A DNA stretch of 64,000 bases from Oxalobacteraceae bacterium OTU3CINTB1 (GTDB lineage Bacteria > Pseudomonadota > Gammaproteobacteria > Burkholderiales > Burkholderiaceae_D): the NCBI GenBank assembly GCA_024123955.1, contig CP099652.1, forward strand, positions 4,278,001 to 4,342,000, read 5' to 3'. The position numbers were made by a program, and so were the translations under genes. The notes beneath the pieces are model-generated. The model was not told the origin of the DNA and made no database searches. It saw only the letters and a list, made by a program, of their open reading frames with translations. The stretch's first letter is position 1. Every line of letters starts with the position of its first letter. Positions 18,940-28,669 of this stretch are shown here, piece by piece.

Positions 18940-19878
18940 ATGTACCAATCCCATTTCCAGTTGCGCGAATCGCCATTCGGCATCACGCCGAACCCGGCCT
19001 TTTTCTATTCCGGCAACACGCGCGGCGAAATCCTCGAAGCGTTGCTGTATGCGGTGTGCCACGGCGAAGGCATCATCAAGGTGACCGGCGAGGTGGGCGC
19101 CGGCAAGACCATGTTGTGCCGCATGCTGGAGAGCCGGCTGCCGCCGCATATCGAGGTGATCTATCTGGTCAACCCGAATCTGAACCCGGTCGATGTCCAG
19201 TTCGCGATCGCCGCCGAACTGGGCCTGCCGACGCGCGGCTTCCGGGTTGACGAGGTCCAGCGCGGCCTGCACGCGCATTTGATCGCGCGCCACAGCGAGG
19301 GCCAGCAGGTCGTGCTGCTGGTCGAGGAGGCGCAGGCGATGCCGCTCGAAACGCTGGAAGCGATTCGCCTGCTGACCAATCTGGAAACGGCGCGCAGCAA
19401 GCTGCTGCAGATCGTGCTGTTCGGCCAGCCGGAGCTTGACCAGCATCTGGCGCTGTCGAGCATGCGCCAGCTGCGCGAGCGCATCACGCACAGCTTCCAC
19501 GTGCCGGCCATGGAACCGGCGCTGGTGGCAGAGTTCCTCGACTTCCGCCTGCGCGCGGCCGGCCACGACGGCCCGGCCGTCTTCAGCGCGGCTGCCGCCA
19601 AAATGATCGGCGACAGTTCGGAGGGCATCGTCCGCCGCATCAACATCCTGGCCGACAAGGCGCTGCTGGCAGCCTTCGCCGACGACGCCGGCGTGGTCGA
19701 CAAGCGCCATGTGCGCGCGGCGATCAGCGAATCGCATTTTGGCCGTGGCGGCGCGGACACATTGTTAAATCGGCGCGCGGGCCGCTTCTTTAATCGGACT
19801 GTTGCAATCGGGTGTTTGCTGGGGCTTTTAATTGGAGCAATATGCTTGAGCGTCCTTGCGGTGGCACCGAATTTGTAA
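18940..19878 (+). CDS. MshM/ExeA-like ATPase of cluster B
   Basis: A 312-residue paralogue of MshM (MYQSHFQLRESPFGITPNP). Walker A is GEVGAGKT at about 50-57. Walker B reads VVLLVEEAQ, with Glu where the first acidic residue is normally Asp. A membrane helix lies near the C-terminus (about 288-309). Alternatively translation begins at GTG 18931, which overlaps the preceding TGA. Probably assists insertion of the cluster B secretin, the next gene. Confidence 0.8.
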   Translation: MYQSHFQLRESPFGITPNPAFFYSGNTRGEILEALLYAVCHGEGIIKVTGEVGAGKTMLCRMLESRLPPHIEVIYLVNPNLNPVDVQFAIAAELGLPTRGFRVDEVQRGLHAHLIARHSEGQQVVLLVEEAQAMPLETLEAIRLLTNLETARSKLLQIVLFGQPELDQHLALSSMRQLRERITHSFHVPAMEPALVAEFLDFRLRAAGHDGPAVFSAAAAKMIGDSSEGIVRRINILADKALLAAFADDAGVVDKRHVRAAISESHFGRGGADTLLNRRAGRFFNRTVAIGCLLGLLIGAICLSVLAVAPNL

Positions 19879-19940
19879 GATCATGCTAGCTATATTGCAT
19901 ATGCACAACATCCTGCGTTCCCCCCGGGCCGGAAGAAACA

Positions 19941-21812
19941 ATGAATAAATTCGCCTTGACCATCGTCCCCGTGGCTTGCAGTGTGTTACTTGGCGCCTGC
20001 GCCACGCGTACGCTGCCGACCTCGCCCGCCCACGTTAGCGAAGCACCGCGCCCGGGCGGCTCGATTCCGGAGCCGGTGAGGCAAAGCGCGGTACTGCCGC
20101 CGCCCAAGCCGGCCGCCAAGGTCGAGACCTACAGCGTCACCGTGCACAAGGTACCGGTGCAATCGCTGCTGTTCGCGCTGGCGCGCGACGCCGGCCTGAA
20201 CGTGGACGTCCATCCCAGCATCGAGGGCATGGTCACGCTCAACGCGCTGGACCAGACCCTGCCCCAGCTGCTGAGCCGCATCCAGCGCCAGGTCGATATG
20301 CGTTATGAAATCAACAATGGCATTTTATCGGTGCTGCCGGACACGCCGGAGTGGCGCAACTACAAGATCGACTACGTCAACATTGCGCGCAGCACCAGCA
20401 GCAGCGTCAATATCGCGACGCAGATCTCCACCACCGGCGGCGGCAGCGGCGCCTCCAACCCGGTCGGCGCGACCGCGTCGGGCGGCGGCAACACGGGCGG
20501 CAACACCCAATCGTCGAACAGCAACAGTGGCACCGCCAACGGCAGCAACAACTCGACGACGGTGGTGAACAACCGTTCCGACAACAATTTCTGGTTCACG
20601 CTGGAAAAGAATATCCGCGACATGCTGCGCAACTCCAACCTGGCCGACAACCCGGTCGATCCACTGGCCGGCATCCAGCCGAACATCCAGCAAAGCACGG
20701 CGGACGGCTCGCAACAACCCGGCCGTGGCCAGCAGACGCCGGCGGTTCTTGACGGCGGCGCCTTCGGCCAGTCGCGCACCAATAACACCCGTACCAACTC
20801 CGTCATCGTCAACGCCGAGGGCGGCTTGATCGCGGTGCGCGCGACCAGCCGCCAGCACGAGAAAATCCGCGAGTTCGTCGATATCGTGCTGGGCGCCGCC
20901 AAACGCCAGGTGCTGATCGAGGCGACTGTGATCGAGGTCCGCCTCAACAACAATTACCAGCAGGGCATCAACTGGTCGACCTTGTCGCGTTCGGGCCGCC
21001 TGGGCATGACCCAGGGCCAGGTCGGCACCACCACGCTGCCGAGCGCTGTCAATCCCGGCAGCAGCCAAGGCATTTTCCTGCTGAAATATAACAATCCCGT
21101 CACCAGCCTGGGCAGCATCGCCGCGACGCTGGAGCTGCTTGAATCGTTCGGCAAGGTCAAAGTACTGTCGAGTCCAAAAATCAGCGTGATGAACAACCAG
21201 ACGGCGCTGCTCAAGGTGGTCGACAACAATGTCTTCTTCTCGATCAAGGTCACGCCGGCCGTGCTGGGCCTGAACGGCACGCCGACCTCGCCGGCCACCT
21301 ACGAATCGAAGCTGGAGACGGTGCCGGTCGGCTTTGTCATGAGCGTGACGCCGCAGATCGCCGACAATGACGACGTCACCATCAACGTGCGCCCGACCAT
21401 CACGCGCATAGTCGGCACCGTCGAGGATCCGAATCCGGCGCTGGCCGCCGCCAACGTGCACAGCCTCGTGCCGGTGATCCAGGCGCGGGAGCTGGAATCG
21501 CTGATGAAAGTACCGAGCGGACAGATCGCCGTGATGGGCGGGCTGATGCAAGACTCGGTCGACAACGCCAAGGATTCAGTGCCGTTGCTGGGCAGCATGC
21601 CGGTGATCGGTGACCTGTTCTCGTTCCGTAACGAGAAAAGCACCAAGACCGAACTGGTGATCTTCATGCGCCCGATCGTGGTCAAGGACGCCAGCGTCAA
21701 CGGCGACTACAAGGATTACCGCTACCTGCTGCCGGGCGAAAAGCCGGACAACGAACCCTACCCCGTGCCGACAGCCCCCCCTGCCCCCACCACCAACGGG
21801 AACGGATCATGA
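19941..21812 (+). CDS. MshL-like secretin of cluster B
   Basis: A 623-residue lipoprotein secretin. Lipobox LLGAC after a short signal peptide, an STN-like domain (VTVHKVPVQSLLFALARDAG, about 65-130), and a Gly/Asn/Ser linker (about 165-215). The secretin core (about 300-590) carries VLSSPKISVMNNQTALLKVV and the end motif TELVIFMRPIVVKD. The outer-membrane channel of the second machine. It overlaps the next gene by 4 bases. Confidence 0.88.
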   Translation: MNKFALTIVPVACSVLLGACATRTLPTSPAHVSEAPRPGGSIPEPVRQSAVLPPPKPAAKVETYSVTVHKVPVQSLLFALARDAGLNVDVHPSIEGMVTLNALDQTLPQLLSRIQRQVDMRYEINNGILSVLPDTPEWRNYKIDYVNIARSTSSSVNIATQISTTGGGSGASNPVGATASGGGNTGGNTQSSNSNSGTANGSNNSTTVVNNRSDNNFWFTLEKNIRDMLRNSNLADNPVDPLAGIQPNIQQSTADGSQQPGRGQQTPAVLDGGAFGQSRTNNTRTNSVIVNAEGGLIAVRATSRQHEKIREFVDIVLGAAKRQVLIEATVIEVRLNNNYQQGINWSTLSRSGRLGMTQGQVGTTTLPSAVNPGSSQGIFLLKYNNPVTSLGSIAATLELLESFGKVKVLSSPKISVMNNQTALLKVVDNNVFFSIKVTPAVLGLNGTPTSPATYESKLETVPVGFVMSVTPQIADNDDVTINVRPTITRIVGTVEDPNPALAAANVHSLVPVIQARELESLMKVPSGQIAVMGGLMQDSVDNAKDSVPLLGSMPVIGDLFSFRNEKSTKTELVIFMRPIVVKDASVNGDYKDYRYLLPGEKPDNEPYPVPTAPPAPTTNGNGS

Positions 21813-23458
21813 GCTTACTGATGCAGGCGCTAAAGAAGGCCGAGCGCGCCAAACAAAGCTCGGCGGTCGAGGACGAGGTGGACAAGCCGTCGGAGGAATT
21901 CGACGCGGTGCTGGCGCTCACGCCCGAGCCGGCGCCGCACGCCGCCGTGCCGCCAGCCAAGCGCGAGCTCAGTCTGGACCTGGAGCCGATGGCCGAATTC
22001 AGCCTGGAACCGCTGGCGCCCGAAGCGCCGGCCGCCAGCCTGACGCCGCGTCCCTCGCCAAGCCCGTTGCCACCGCCCAGCGATCATCTGGACGCCGGCC
22101 TGACGTTCGACCTGACGCCCGATCCGTCCGCGCCGGTGGCGCCAACACCGGCCGCGGCGGCGCCGCAGCGCGCGCAGCCGCAAGCGCCGCTGTCGGCCAC
22201 GGCCTCCGCACCGACCGCCAGCGCCGCCGCCGGGCAAAATACCCGGGCCAACGCCCAGAACAACGACGGCACCAACGCCGCCAGGCCCACGGCGGGCGCC
22301 AGAGCATCCGCCCCGGCCAAACCGCAGTCCAGCGACAAGGCCGCCGGCAAGCCGCGCGGCGCGGCGCGCGCCCGCGCGGCGGCCGCCACGACAGACGAGC
22401 CGGTCGGCATGGATCCGGAACGCCTGCGCCTGATCGGTCTGCTTTCGATACTGGCGCTGATCGTCCTCGGCTTCGGCTATTACTATTGGCAGGCGGTGGT
22501 CGCACCCGGCGCCGGTTCACGCCTGCCGCCGGTGCCGATGCCGCCTCCGGGCGCTACCGGCGCCACGCCGGTGCAGGTGATCGGCGCCGCCGCCGGCCAA
22601 CCTGATCCAGGCGGCCAGCCAGCCACCGGCGCCCCCGGCGGCTTCGCCGACCCGATGGCGGTCGATCCGAGCGGCAGCGCCATGCTGGCGCCGTCGGTCA
22701 ACCGTGGCGGCCGCGACGACCTGGAGCTGCGCCTGGCCCGTACCGAACAGGAACTGGCCGCCGCCCAGCAGGCGATCCAAACCCAGCTGGCAGCATCGAC
22801 GCCGCGCGCGGAACGACTGCCGCCCGTTGCCGCGCCCGACAACAATGCCGAGATCCGCGTCGCCCGCGCCGTGCAGCCGGCCAGGATCGCGCCGGCCGTG
22901 GAAACCGCTTATCAATCCTTCAGCAACGGCGACCTGCCCAACGCGCAAAAGCAGTACGAGTCCGCACTGCGCCAGGAACCGACCAGCCGCGACGCGCTGC
23001 TGGGCCTGGCGATGGTGCATACCCGCCAGAACCAGGGCGCGCAAGCGGCGTCGTATTACCTGCGCATGCTTGAACTCGATCCGAACGACTCCACCGCAGT
23101 CGCCGGCCTGGTGAGCATGCGCTCGGGCGACGCCGCCCAAAGCGAAGGCCGCCTCAAGGCCATCCTGACCACCAACCCGGAGGCCGGTCCGGCGCTGTTC
23201 GCGCTGGGCAACCTGTACGCGCAGCAGAACCGCTGGTCCGACGCCCAGCAAACCTTCTTCCGCGCCTACAGCGCCTCGCCCGACAATCCGGACTACGCCT
23301 ACAACCTGGCCATCGGCCTGGACCGTCTGAACCAGGGCCGGCTCGCGCTGACCTACTATCAGCGCGCGCTGGTGCTGTCGCAGGACAAGGCGGCTGCCTT
23401 CGACCAGAAGGCGCTGCGCCTGCGCATGCACGAGCTGGGCGCTCCGGCGCAGCCATAA
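21809..23458 (+). CDS. MshN-like TPR membrane protein of cluster B
   Basis: A 549-residue protein starting MSLLMQALKKAERAK, like MshN. A long Pro/Ala-rich disordered N-terminal half leads to one membrane helix (about 212-229, LIGLLSILALIVLGFGYYYW). The C-terminal periplasmic part is built of TPRs (ALRQEPTSRDALLGLAMVHT, ALFALGNLYAQQ). Longer than its cluster A counterpart (379 residues) because of the linker. Confidence 0.78.
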   Translation: MSLLMQALKKAERAKQSSAVEDEVDKPSEEFDAVLALTPEPAPHAAVPPAKRELSLDLEPMAEFSLEPLAPEAPAASLTPRPSPSPLPPPSDHLDAGLTFDLTPDPSAPVAPTPAAAAPQRAQPQAPLSATASAPTASAAAGQNTRANAQNNDGTNAARPTAGARASAPAKPQSSDKAAGKPRGAARARAAAATTDEPVGMDPERLRLIGLLSILALIVLGFGYYYWQAVVAPGAGSRLPPVPMPPPGATGATPVQVIGAAAGQPDPGGQPATGAPGGFADPMAVDPSGSAMLAPSVNRGGRDDLELRLARTEQELAAAQQAIQTQLAASTPRAERLPPVAAPDNNAEIRVARAVQPARIAPAVETAYQSFSNGDLPNAQKQYESALRQEPTSRDALLGLAMVHTRQNQGAQAASYYLRMLELDPNDSTAVAGLVSMRSGDAAQSEGRLKAILTTNPEAGPALFALGNLYAQQNRWSDAQQTFFRAYSASPDNPDYAYNLAIGLDRLNQGRLALTYYQRALVLSQDKAAAFDQKALRLRMHELGAPAQP

Positions 23459-23480
23459 GAAACATCACCCACCACTATCG

Positions 23481-25187
23481 ATGGCAGAACACGCAAAACT
23501 CCCGCTCGGCAAACTGCTGATCCAAAAAGGCGTCATCAGCGAAGACCAGCTGCGCATCGCGCTGATCGAGCAAAAACGCAGCAACGAGCCGCTGGGGAAA
23601 CTGTTGATCACGCTGGGCTTCGTCACCGAGGCCACGGTGCGCATGGCGCTGTCGGAAAACCTGAACCAGCAAAGCGCCGACCTCACCAGTCTGGTGGTCG
23701 ACGCCATCGCCCTCAAGCTGATCCCCAAGGAAGTGGCCAAGCGCTACCGCGTGTTCCCGATCGTCTACGAGCGCCAGACCGACAACCTGATCCTGGCCAT
23801 GTCCGACACCAGCAACATCGTCGCGCTCGACCAGATCAGCGCCATGCTGGTCAAAGGCATCACCATCAGCCCGCTGCTGGTGAACGAATCGGACATCTCG
23901 CGCGCCATCGACCAGTACTACGGCTTCGAGCTGTCGATCGACGGCATCCTGCACGAAATCGAAACGGGCGAGGTGAACTACGCCAGCCTGGGCACCACCT
24001 CCGACGAGTACAGCCAGCCGATGGTGCGCCTGATGGACGCCATCCTGGCCGACGCCGTGCAAAACAGCGCCTCCGACATCCACTTCGAGCCGGAGCAATC
24101 GTTCCTGCGGATCCGCTACCGCATCGACGGCATCCTGCGCCAGATCCGCAGCCTGCACAAATCGTACTGGCCGGCGATGGCCGTGCGCCTCAAAGTCATG
24201 TCGAACATGAACATCGCCGAGACGCGCGCGCCGCAGGACGGCCGCATCTCGATCAAATTCTCGGGCCGGCAGATCGACTTCCGCGCCTCGGCGCAGCCGA
24301 CCACGCACGGCGAGAACTTCGTGCTGCGCGTGCTCGACCGTCAAAAGGGCCTGGTGCCGCTCGACGGCCTGGGCTTGGGCGAGGCCGAACTGAGCCTGCT
24401 AAAGCTGATGATCGCCCGCCCCGACGGCGTGATCCTGGTGACCGGTCCGACCGGTTCCGGCAAGACCACCACCCTGTATTCGATCCTGAACCACATCAAC
24501 ACCGAGAGCGTCAACATCATGACGCTGGAAGACCCGGTCGAATATCCGATGAACATGATCCGCCAGACGTCGGTCAACGAATCGGCCAAGATGGGCTTTG
24601 CCGAGGGCATCCGCTCGATGATGCGGCAAGACCCCGACATCATCCTGGTCGGCGAGATCCGCGACAAGGAAACCGCCGAGATGGCCTTCTCGGCCGCGAT
24701 GACCGGCCACCAGGTGTATTCGACCCTGCACACCAACTCGGCGATCGGCTCGATCCCGCGCCTGCTCGACATCGGCGTCGTGCCCGACATCATGGCCGGC
24801 AACATCATCGGCATCATCGCCCAGCGTCTGGTGCGCAAGCTGTGCACGGCATGCCGCGAACCGCATATCGCCGACGATGTCGAACGCCGCCTGCTGGGAC
24901 TGCCGGAGACGGCCGGTCCGCAAACTTTGTACCGCGCGGTCGGCTGCGACCATTGCGCGCACCAGGGCTACAAGGGCCGCATCGCCATCATCGAACTGCT
25001 GAAGATGACGCCGGCGCTGGACGAAATGGTGGCGCGCCGCGCCTCCTCGCGCGAGCTGAAGACGGCGGCCGCCAACAGCGGCTTCCACAGCCTGATCGAC
25101 GACGGCGTGCGCCGCGTGCTCGAAGGCGTGACCACATTGGAAGAAGTTGGACGCGTAGTGGACCTCACCGAAAGGCTGGCCAACTGA
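23481..25187 (+). CDS. MshE-like assembly ATPase of cluster B
   Basis: A 568-residue GspE-family motor. Walker A GPTGSGKT at 322-329, Walker B region DIILVGEIRD, and a zinc site of two CxxC pairs (KLCTACREP and GCDHCAHQ). The N-terminus keeps the two-part MshEN layout (LGKLLIQKGVISEDQL, LGKLLITLGFVTEATV), but both copies read PLG where MshE of cluster A has RLG and KLG. Cyclic di-GMP binding is therefore less certain here. Confidence 0.88.
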   Translation: MAEHAKLPLGKLLIQKGVISEDQLRIALIEQKRSNEPLGKLLITLGFVTEATVRMALSENLNQQSADLTSLVVDAIALKLIPKEVAKRYRVFPIVYERQTDNLILAMSDTSNIVALDQISAMLVKGITISPLLVNESDISRAIDQYYGFELSIDGILHEIETGEVNYASLGTTSDEYSQPMVRLMDAILADAVQNSASDIHFEPEQSFLRIRYRIDGILRQIRSLHKSYWPAMAVRLKVMSNMNIAETRAPQDGRISIKFSGRQIDFRASAQPTTHGENFVLRVLDRQKGLVPLDGLGLGEAELSLLKLMIARPDGVILVTGPTGSGKTTTLYSILNHINTESVNIMTLEDPVEYPMNMIRQTSVNESAKMGFAEGIRSMMRQDPDIILVGEIRDKETAEMAFSAAMTGHQVYSTLHTNSAIGSIPRLLDIGVVPDIMAGNIIGIIAQRLVRKLCTACREPHIADDVERRLLGLPETAGPQTLYRAVGCDHCAHQGYKGRIAIIELLKMTPALDEMVARRASSRELKTAAANSGFHSLIDDGVRRVLEGVTTLEEVGRVVDLTERLAN

Positions 25188-26389
25188 TGCCCCAATACTT
25201 CTACCGCGCGATGGACGCCGGCGGCCAGATCTCGCCCGGCAACATGGACGCCGCCAACGAGCCGGACCTGGAGCTGCGCCTGCACCGCATGGGCCTGGAC
25301 CTGATCGACTGCCGCGTCTCGCGCGCCAAGGTCGTGGCGTTGAAACGCGTCATCACCCGCCGCGACCTGATCAACTTCTGCTTCCACATGGAACAGCTGA
25401 CCGGCGCCGGCGTGCCCATCCTCGAAGGCTTGAACGACCTGCGTGAAAGCATCGACCACCCGCGCTTCCGCGAGATGATCACCGGCCTGATCGAAAACAT
25501 CGAGGGGGGCCAGCAACTGTCGGCCGCCTTGGCCGCGTATCCGGAAGTGTTCGACCTGACCTTCACCAGCCTGATCACCGCAGGCGAGCAAAGCGGCAAG
25601 CTGGCCGAGGTCTTCAAGAACCTGTCGGAAAGCCTGAAGTGGCAGGACGAGCTGGCCTCGCAGACCAAAAAGATCGTCATGTACCCCGCCGCCGTGGGCG
25701 TATTCGTCACCGCCGTCACCTTCTTCCTGATGATCTACCTGGTGCCGCAGCTGACGTCCTTCGTCAAAAACATGGGCAACACCCTGCCGCTGCACACCAA
25801 GGCGCTGATTTTCGTCTCCAACATCTTCATCGATTACTGGTACGTGCTGGTGGCGGTGCCGCTGATCGCCTTCTTCGTCGGCCGCGCCTGGCTGGCGCGC
25901 AGCGAGCAGGCGCGCTACGCCGCCGACGGCTTCAAGCTGCGCGTCTGGATGATCGGCCCGGTGCTGCACAAGATCATCCTGGCCCGCTTCGCCACCTTCT
26001 TCGCGATGATGTACGGCTCCGGCATCACCATCCTCGAATGCATCCGCCTGTCCGAAGGCATCGTCGGCAACCGCGTGGTCGCGGCCGGCCTGCGCCGCGC
26101 CGGCCAGCTGATCTCCGAGGGCCAGGGCATCACGGCGGCGTTCCAGCACACCGGCATCTTCCCGCCGCTGGTGATCCGCATGCTCAAGGTCGGCGAGACC
26201 ACCGGCGCGCTCGACGGCGCGCTGCGCAACGTCAGCTACTTCTACAACCGCGAAGTCAAGGAGATGATCGAGAAGGTGCAGGCGATGATAGAGCCGGCCA
26301 TGACCGTGATCCTCGGCGTGATGGTCGGCTGGATCATGCTGTCGGTGATGGGCCCGATTTACGACACGATCAGCAAGATCAGAACCTGA
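25187..26389 (+). CDS. MshG/GspF-like platform protein of cluster B
   Basis: A 400-residue protein with the duplicated T2SSF domain: FCFHMEQLTGAGVPILEGL and LITAGEQSGKLAEV in the first copy, FAMMYGSGITILECI and MLKVGETTGALDGAL in the second. Three membrane helices. The ATG shares its A with the stop of the upstream ATPase (TGATG), which shows tight coupling of motor and platform. Confidence 0.85.
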   Translation: MPQYFYRAMDAGGQISPGNMDAANEPDLELRLHRMGLDLIDCRVSRAKVVALKRVITRRDLINFCFHMEQLTGAGVPILEGLNDLRESIDHPRFREMITGLIENIEGGQQLSAALAAYPEVFDLTFTSLITAGEQSGKLAEVFKNLSESLKWQDELASQTKKIVMYPAAVGVFVTAVTFFLMIYLVPQLTSFVKNMGNTLPLHTKALIFVSNIFIDYWYVLVAVPLIAFFVGRAWLARSEQARYAADGFKLRVWMIGPVLHKIILARFATFFAMMYGSGITILECIRLSEGIVGNRVVAAGLRRAGQLISEGQGITAAFQHTGIFPPLVIRMLKVGETTGALDGALRNVSYFYNREVKEMIEKVQAMIEPAMTVILGVMVGWIMLSVMGPIYDTISKIRT

Positions 26390-26396
26390 GGCTGCC

Positions 26397-27980
26397 GTGA
26401 CGAGCAAACACCTACTCTATCTCAGCAGCGAACAACTGCACGCCTACCAGTGGCGCAACGGCCGCTTGACGGGCGGCGTGCGCTTCAACAACGACCGCGC
26501 CGGCGTCGACGATTTCATGGACTATATCGACCATGGCAACCACGCGCCGGTCTACCTGCTGGCCGACCTGATCGAGGAAGACTTCCAGCGCGTCCACGTG
26601 CCGCACGTGGGCGCCCGCGCCGGCGCCAAGCTGATGCAGCGGCGCCTGTTGCAGCAATACCGCGAGACGCCGTTCCGCCACCACGAGGTGCAAGGGCGCG
26701 AGGCGCTGGGCCGGCGCGACGACATCGTGCTGTTGTCGGCACTGACCAATCCGTCGTCGGTGCAGCCGTGGGCCGAAGCGCTAGAGCAACTGAAAATACC
26801 GCTGGCCGGCCTGTACTCGACCACCTTGCTGAGCGAGGCGCTGGTGCGCAAGCTGGCCATGCGCGACGAGCACCTGCTGCTGGTGACACAGCAATCGGCC
26901 GGCTGGCGCCAGAGCTACTTCCAGAACGGCCAGCTGAAATTCTCGCGGCTGACGCCTGCCATCGACCGCGACGGCGACGCCGTCAACATCGGCACCGAGA
27001 CCGGCAAGACCCAGCAATTCCTGACCAGCGTGCGGCTGATGGCGCGCGGCAATGTGCTGGAGACGGCGGTGATCGCCCCCGCCGCCGCCATTCCCGCATT
27101 GGAAGCGCAATGCGAGGAAGGCGCCGAGACGGCTTTCCGCTTCGTCCCGCTGGAGGGCGTGCGCGACCGGCTCGGCATCAAAACCGGCGACGGCGACGTC
27201 GCCGACATGGCCCTAACGCTGACCGATCCGCTGATGCTGGCCTTCCTGGCGCGCACGCGTCCGCCCAGCCACTACACCTTGGGGCCGTTGCAACGCTACT
27301 TCAAGCTGTGGCGCGCGCGCGTCAACCTGTATCTGTTCAGCGGCGTGCTGGCGGCGGGCTGCGCGGTACTCGCCGGGATCAACCTGTGGCAATCGGGCGA
27401 CGCCCGCACCGACACCGCGCGGCTGTCCGCCGAGGCGTCCTCGTACGACCAGCGCTACAGCGCCGTCATGGCAGCGATGCCGCCACGCGTGACCACCACC
27501 GCCAACATGCGCGCGGCCGTCAACGTCGAACGCATGCTGGTGACGCAGGGGCCGGGGCCGGAACAATTGATGGGCATCGTCAGCGCCGCGCTCGAACAGG
27601 CGCCGCAGGTCCGGCTGTTGCAGCTGGACTGGAAGGTCAATCTGCCGGCCACGCAAGTCAGCGGCCAGGCCGGCGCGGCCGACATGGGCGGCGCCGGCCA
27701 GGTGGCGCCCATGTCGTCGCTGCTGGCGGGCATACCCGGGCGGCCGCCGCAGGCGCTGCTGCTGGAGGCGGAAATCATGACCGAGCAGGACGACTACCGC
27801 AACGCCGTCAATACGATGAACCTGTTCGCGCAGCAGCTCGCCAGCCATCCGCGCCTGATCGTCGAGGTCGACAAGCCGCCGCTCGACACGCGCTCCTCCG
27901 TCAAGCTCAATGGCAAGGCCGGCGTGCAGGCGGTCGAGACGCGCGCCAAATTCTCCCTGAACCTGGTGTGGCAGCCATGA
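26397..27980 (+). CDS. Fused PilM-PilN (GspL-like) protein
   Basis: A 527-residue protein starting at GTG. The N-terminal ~300 residues are soluble and PilM/actin-like in layout (YLLADLIEEDFQRVHVPHV, ETAVIAPAAAIPALEAQCE). One membrane helix follows (about 310-330, YLFSGVLAAGCAVLAGINLW), then a periplasmic coiled coil and a PilN-like domain ending FSLNLVWQP. In cluster A the same functions are split between two genes; the fusion is the GspL arrangement of type II secretion. It would bind the motor ATPase on the cytoplasmic side. Confidence 0.68.
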   Translation: MTSKHLLYLSSEQLHAYQWRNGRLTGGVRFNNDRAGVDDFMDYIDHGNHAPVYLLADLIEEDFQRVHVPHVGARAGAKLMQRRLLQQYRETPFRHHEVQGREALGRRDDIVLLSALTNPSSVQPWAEALEQLKIPLAGLYSTTLLSEALVRKLAMRDEHLLLVTQQSAGWRQSYFQNGQLKFSRLTPAIDRDGDAVNIGTETGKTQQFLTSVRLMARGNVLETAVIAPAAAIPALEAQCEEGAETAFRFVPLEGVRDRLGIKTGDGDVADMALTLTDPLMLAFLARTRPPSHYTLGPLQRYFKLWRARVNLYLFSGVLAAGCAVLAGINLWQSGDARTDTARLSAEASSYDQRYSAVMAAMPPRVTTTANMRAAVNVERMLVTQGPGPEQLMGIVSAALEQAPQVRLLQLDWKVNLPATQVSGQAGAADMGGAGQVAPMSSLLAGIPGRPPQALLLEAEIMTEQDDYRNAVNTMNLFAQQLASHPRLIVEVDKPPLDTRSSVKLNGKAGVQAVETRAKFSLNLVWQP

Positions 27981-28669
27981 GCACTCATCCCGTCACCGGC
28001 AAAAAGCCGGCGCGCGCCAAGGTCGCGCTGCCCTACTGGATCAACGAGTTCGATCTGATCCGCACGTCCGTGCTGACCGCCGTCGCCGCCGTGACGATCG
28101 GCATGACCTGCGTGCTCGTCACCGGCTGGCGCCAGCAGGACGCCGAAGCCGAGCTGCAACGGGTGCAGCGCGTGCGCGACGCCGCCTATTCGCGCTATGC
28201 GCATGTGGACAACGAGAAGCGCGACATCCGCAACTTCCAGCAGCGCTATATCGAGTTGCGCGAGCGCGGGCTGATCGGCGAAGAGAAGCGCCTGGAGTGG
28301 GTCGACGCGATCCGGCAGACGCAGGAACAGCGCAGGTTGCTGCCGCTGAGCTATGAGATCGATCCGCAACAGCCGGTCAGGCTGGAGTCGGCGCTCGATC
28401 TGGGCGAGTACCAGTTGCAAGGCAGCCGCATGCGCTTGCACATGGAGTTGTTGCACGAAATGGATTTGTTCGATTTCCTGGGGGATTTGCGCGAGCGCAG
28501 TTTCTTTGCGGTGCAGGATTGTTCGATCAAGCGTCTGGCGGTGGCGGCCGGGGAGGCCGGGGCGGTGGCCGGACCGACCTTGGGGGCGGATTGCACGCTG
28601 AACTGGATTACGATGGCGCCGGCGCCGAAAGTGGCGCCTGCTGTTGAGCGCAAGAAGGGCAAGGCATGA
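27977..28669 (+). CDS. PilO/GspM-like protein of cluster B
   Basis: A 230-residue bitopic protein: cytoplasmic stub, one membrane helix (about 34-51, VLTAVAAVTIGMTCVLV), a coiled coil (DAEAELQRVQRVRDAA) and a periplasmic domain. No strong family motif can be read; the call rests on size, topology and its place between the PilM-PilN fusion and the PilP-like gene, each with a 4-base overlap. Confidence 0.6.
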   Translation: MSTHPVTGKKPARAKVALPYWINEFDLIRTSVLTAVAAVTIGMTCVLVTGWRQQDAEAELQRVQRVRDAAYSRYAHVDNEKRDIRNFQQRYIELRERGLIGEEKRLEWVDAIRQTQEQRRLLPLSYEIDPQQPVRLESALDLGEYQLQGSRMRLHMELLHEMDLFDFLGDLRERSFFAVQDCSIKRLAVAAGEAGAVAGPTLGADCTLNWITMAPAPKVAPAVERKKGKA

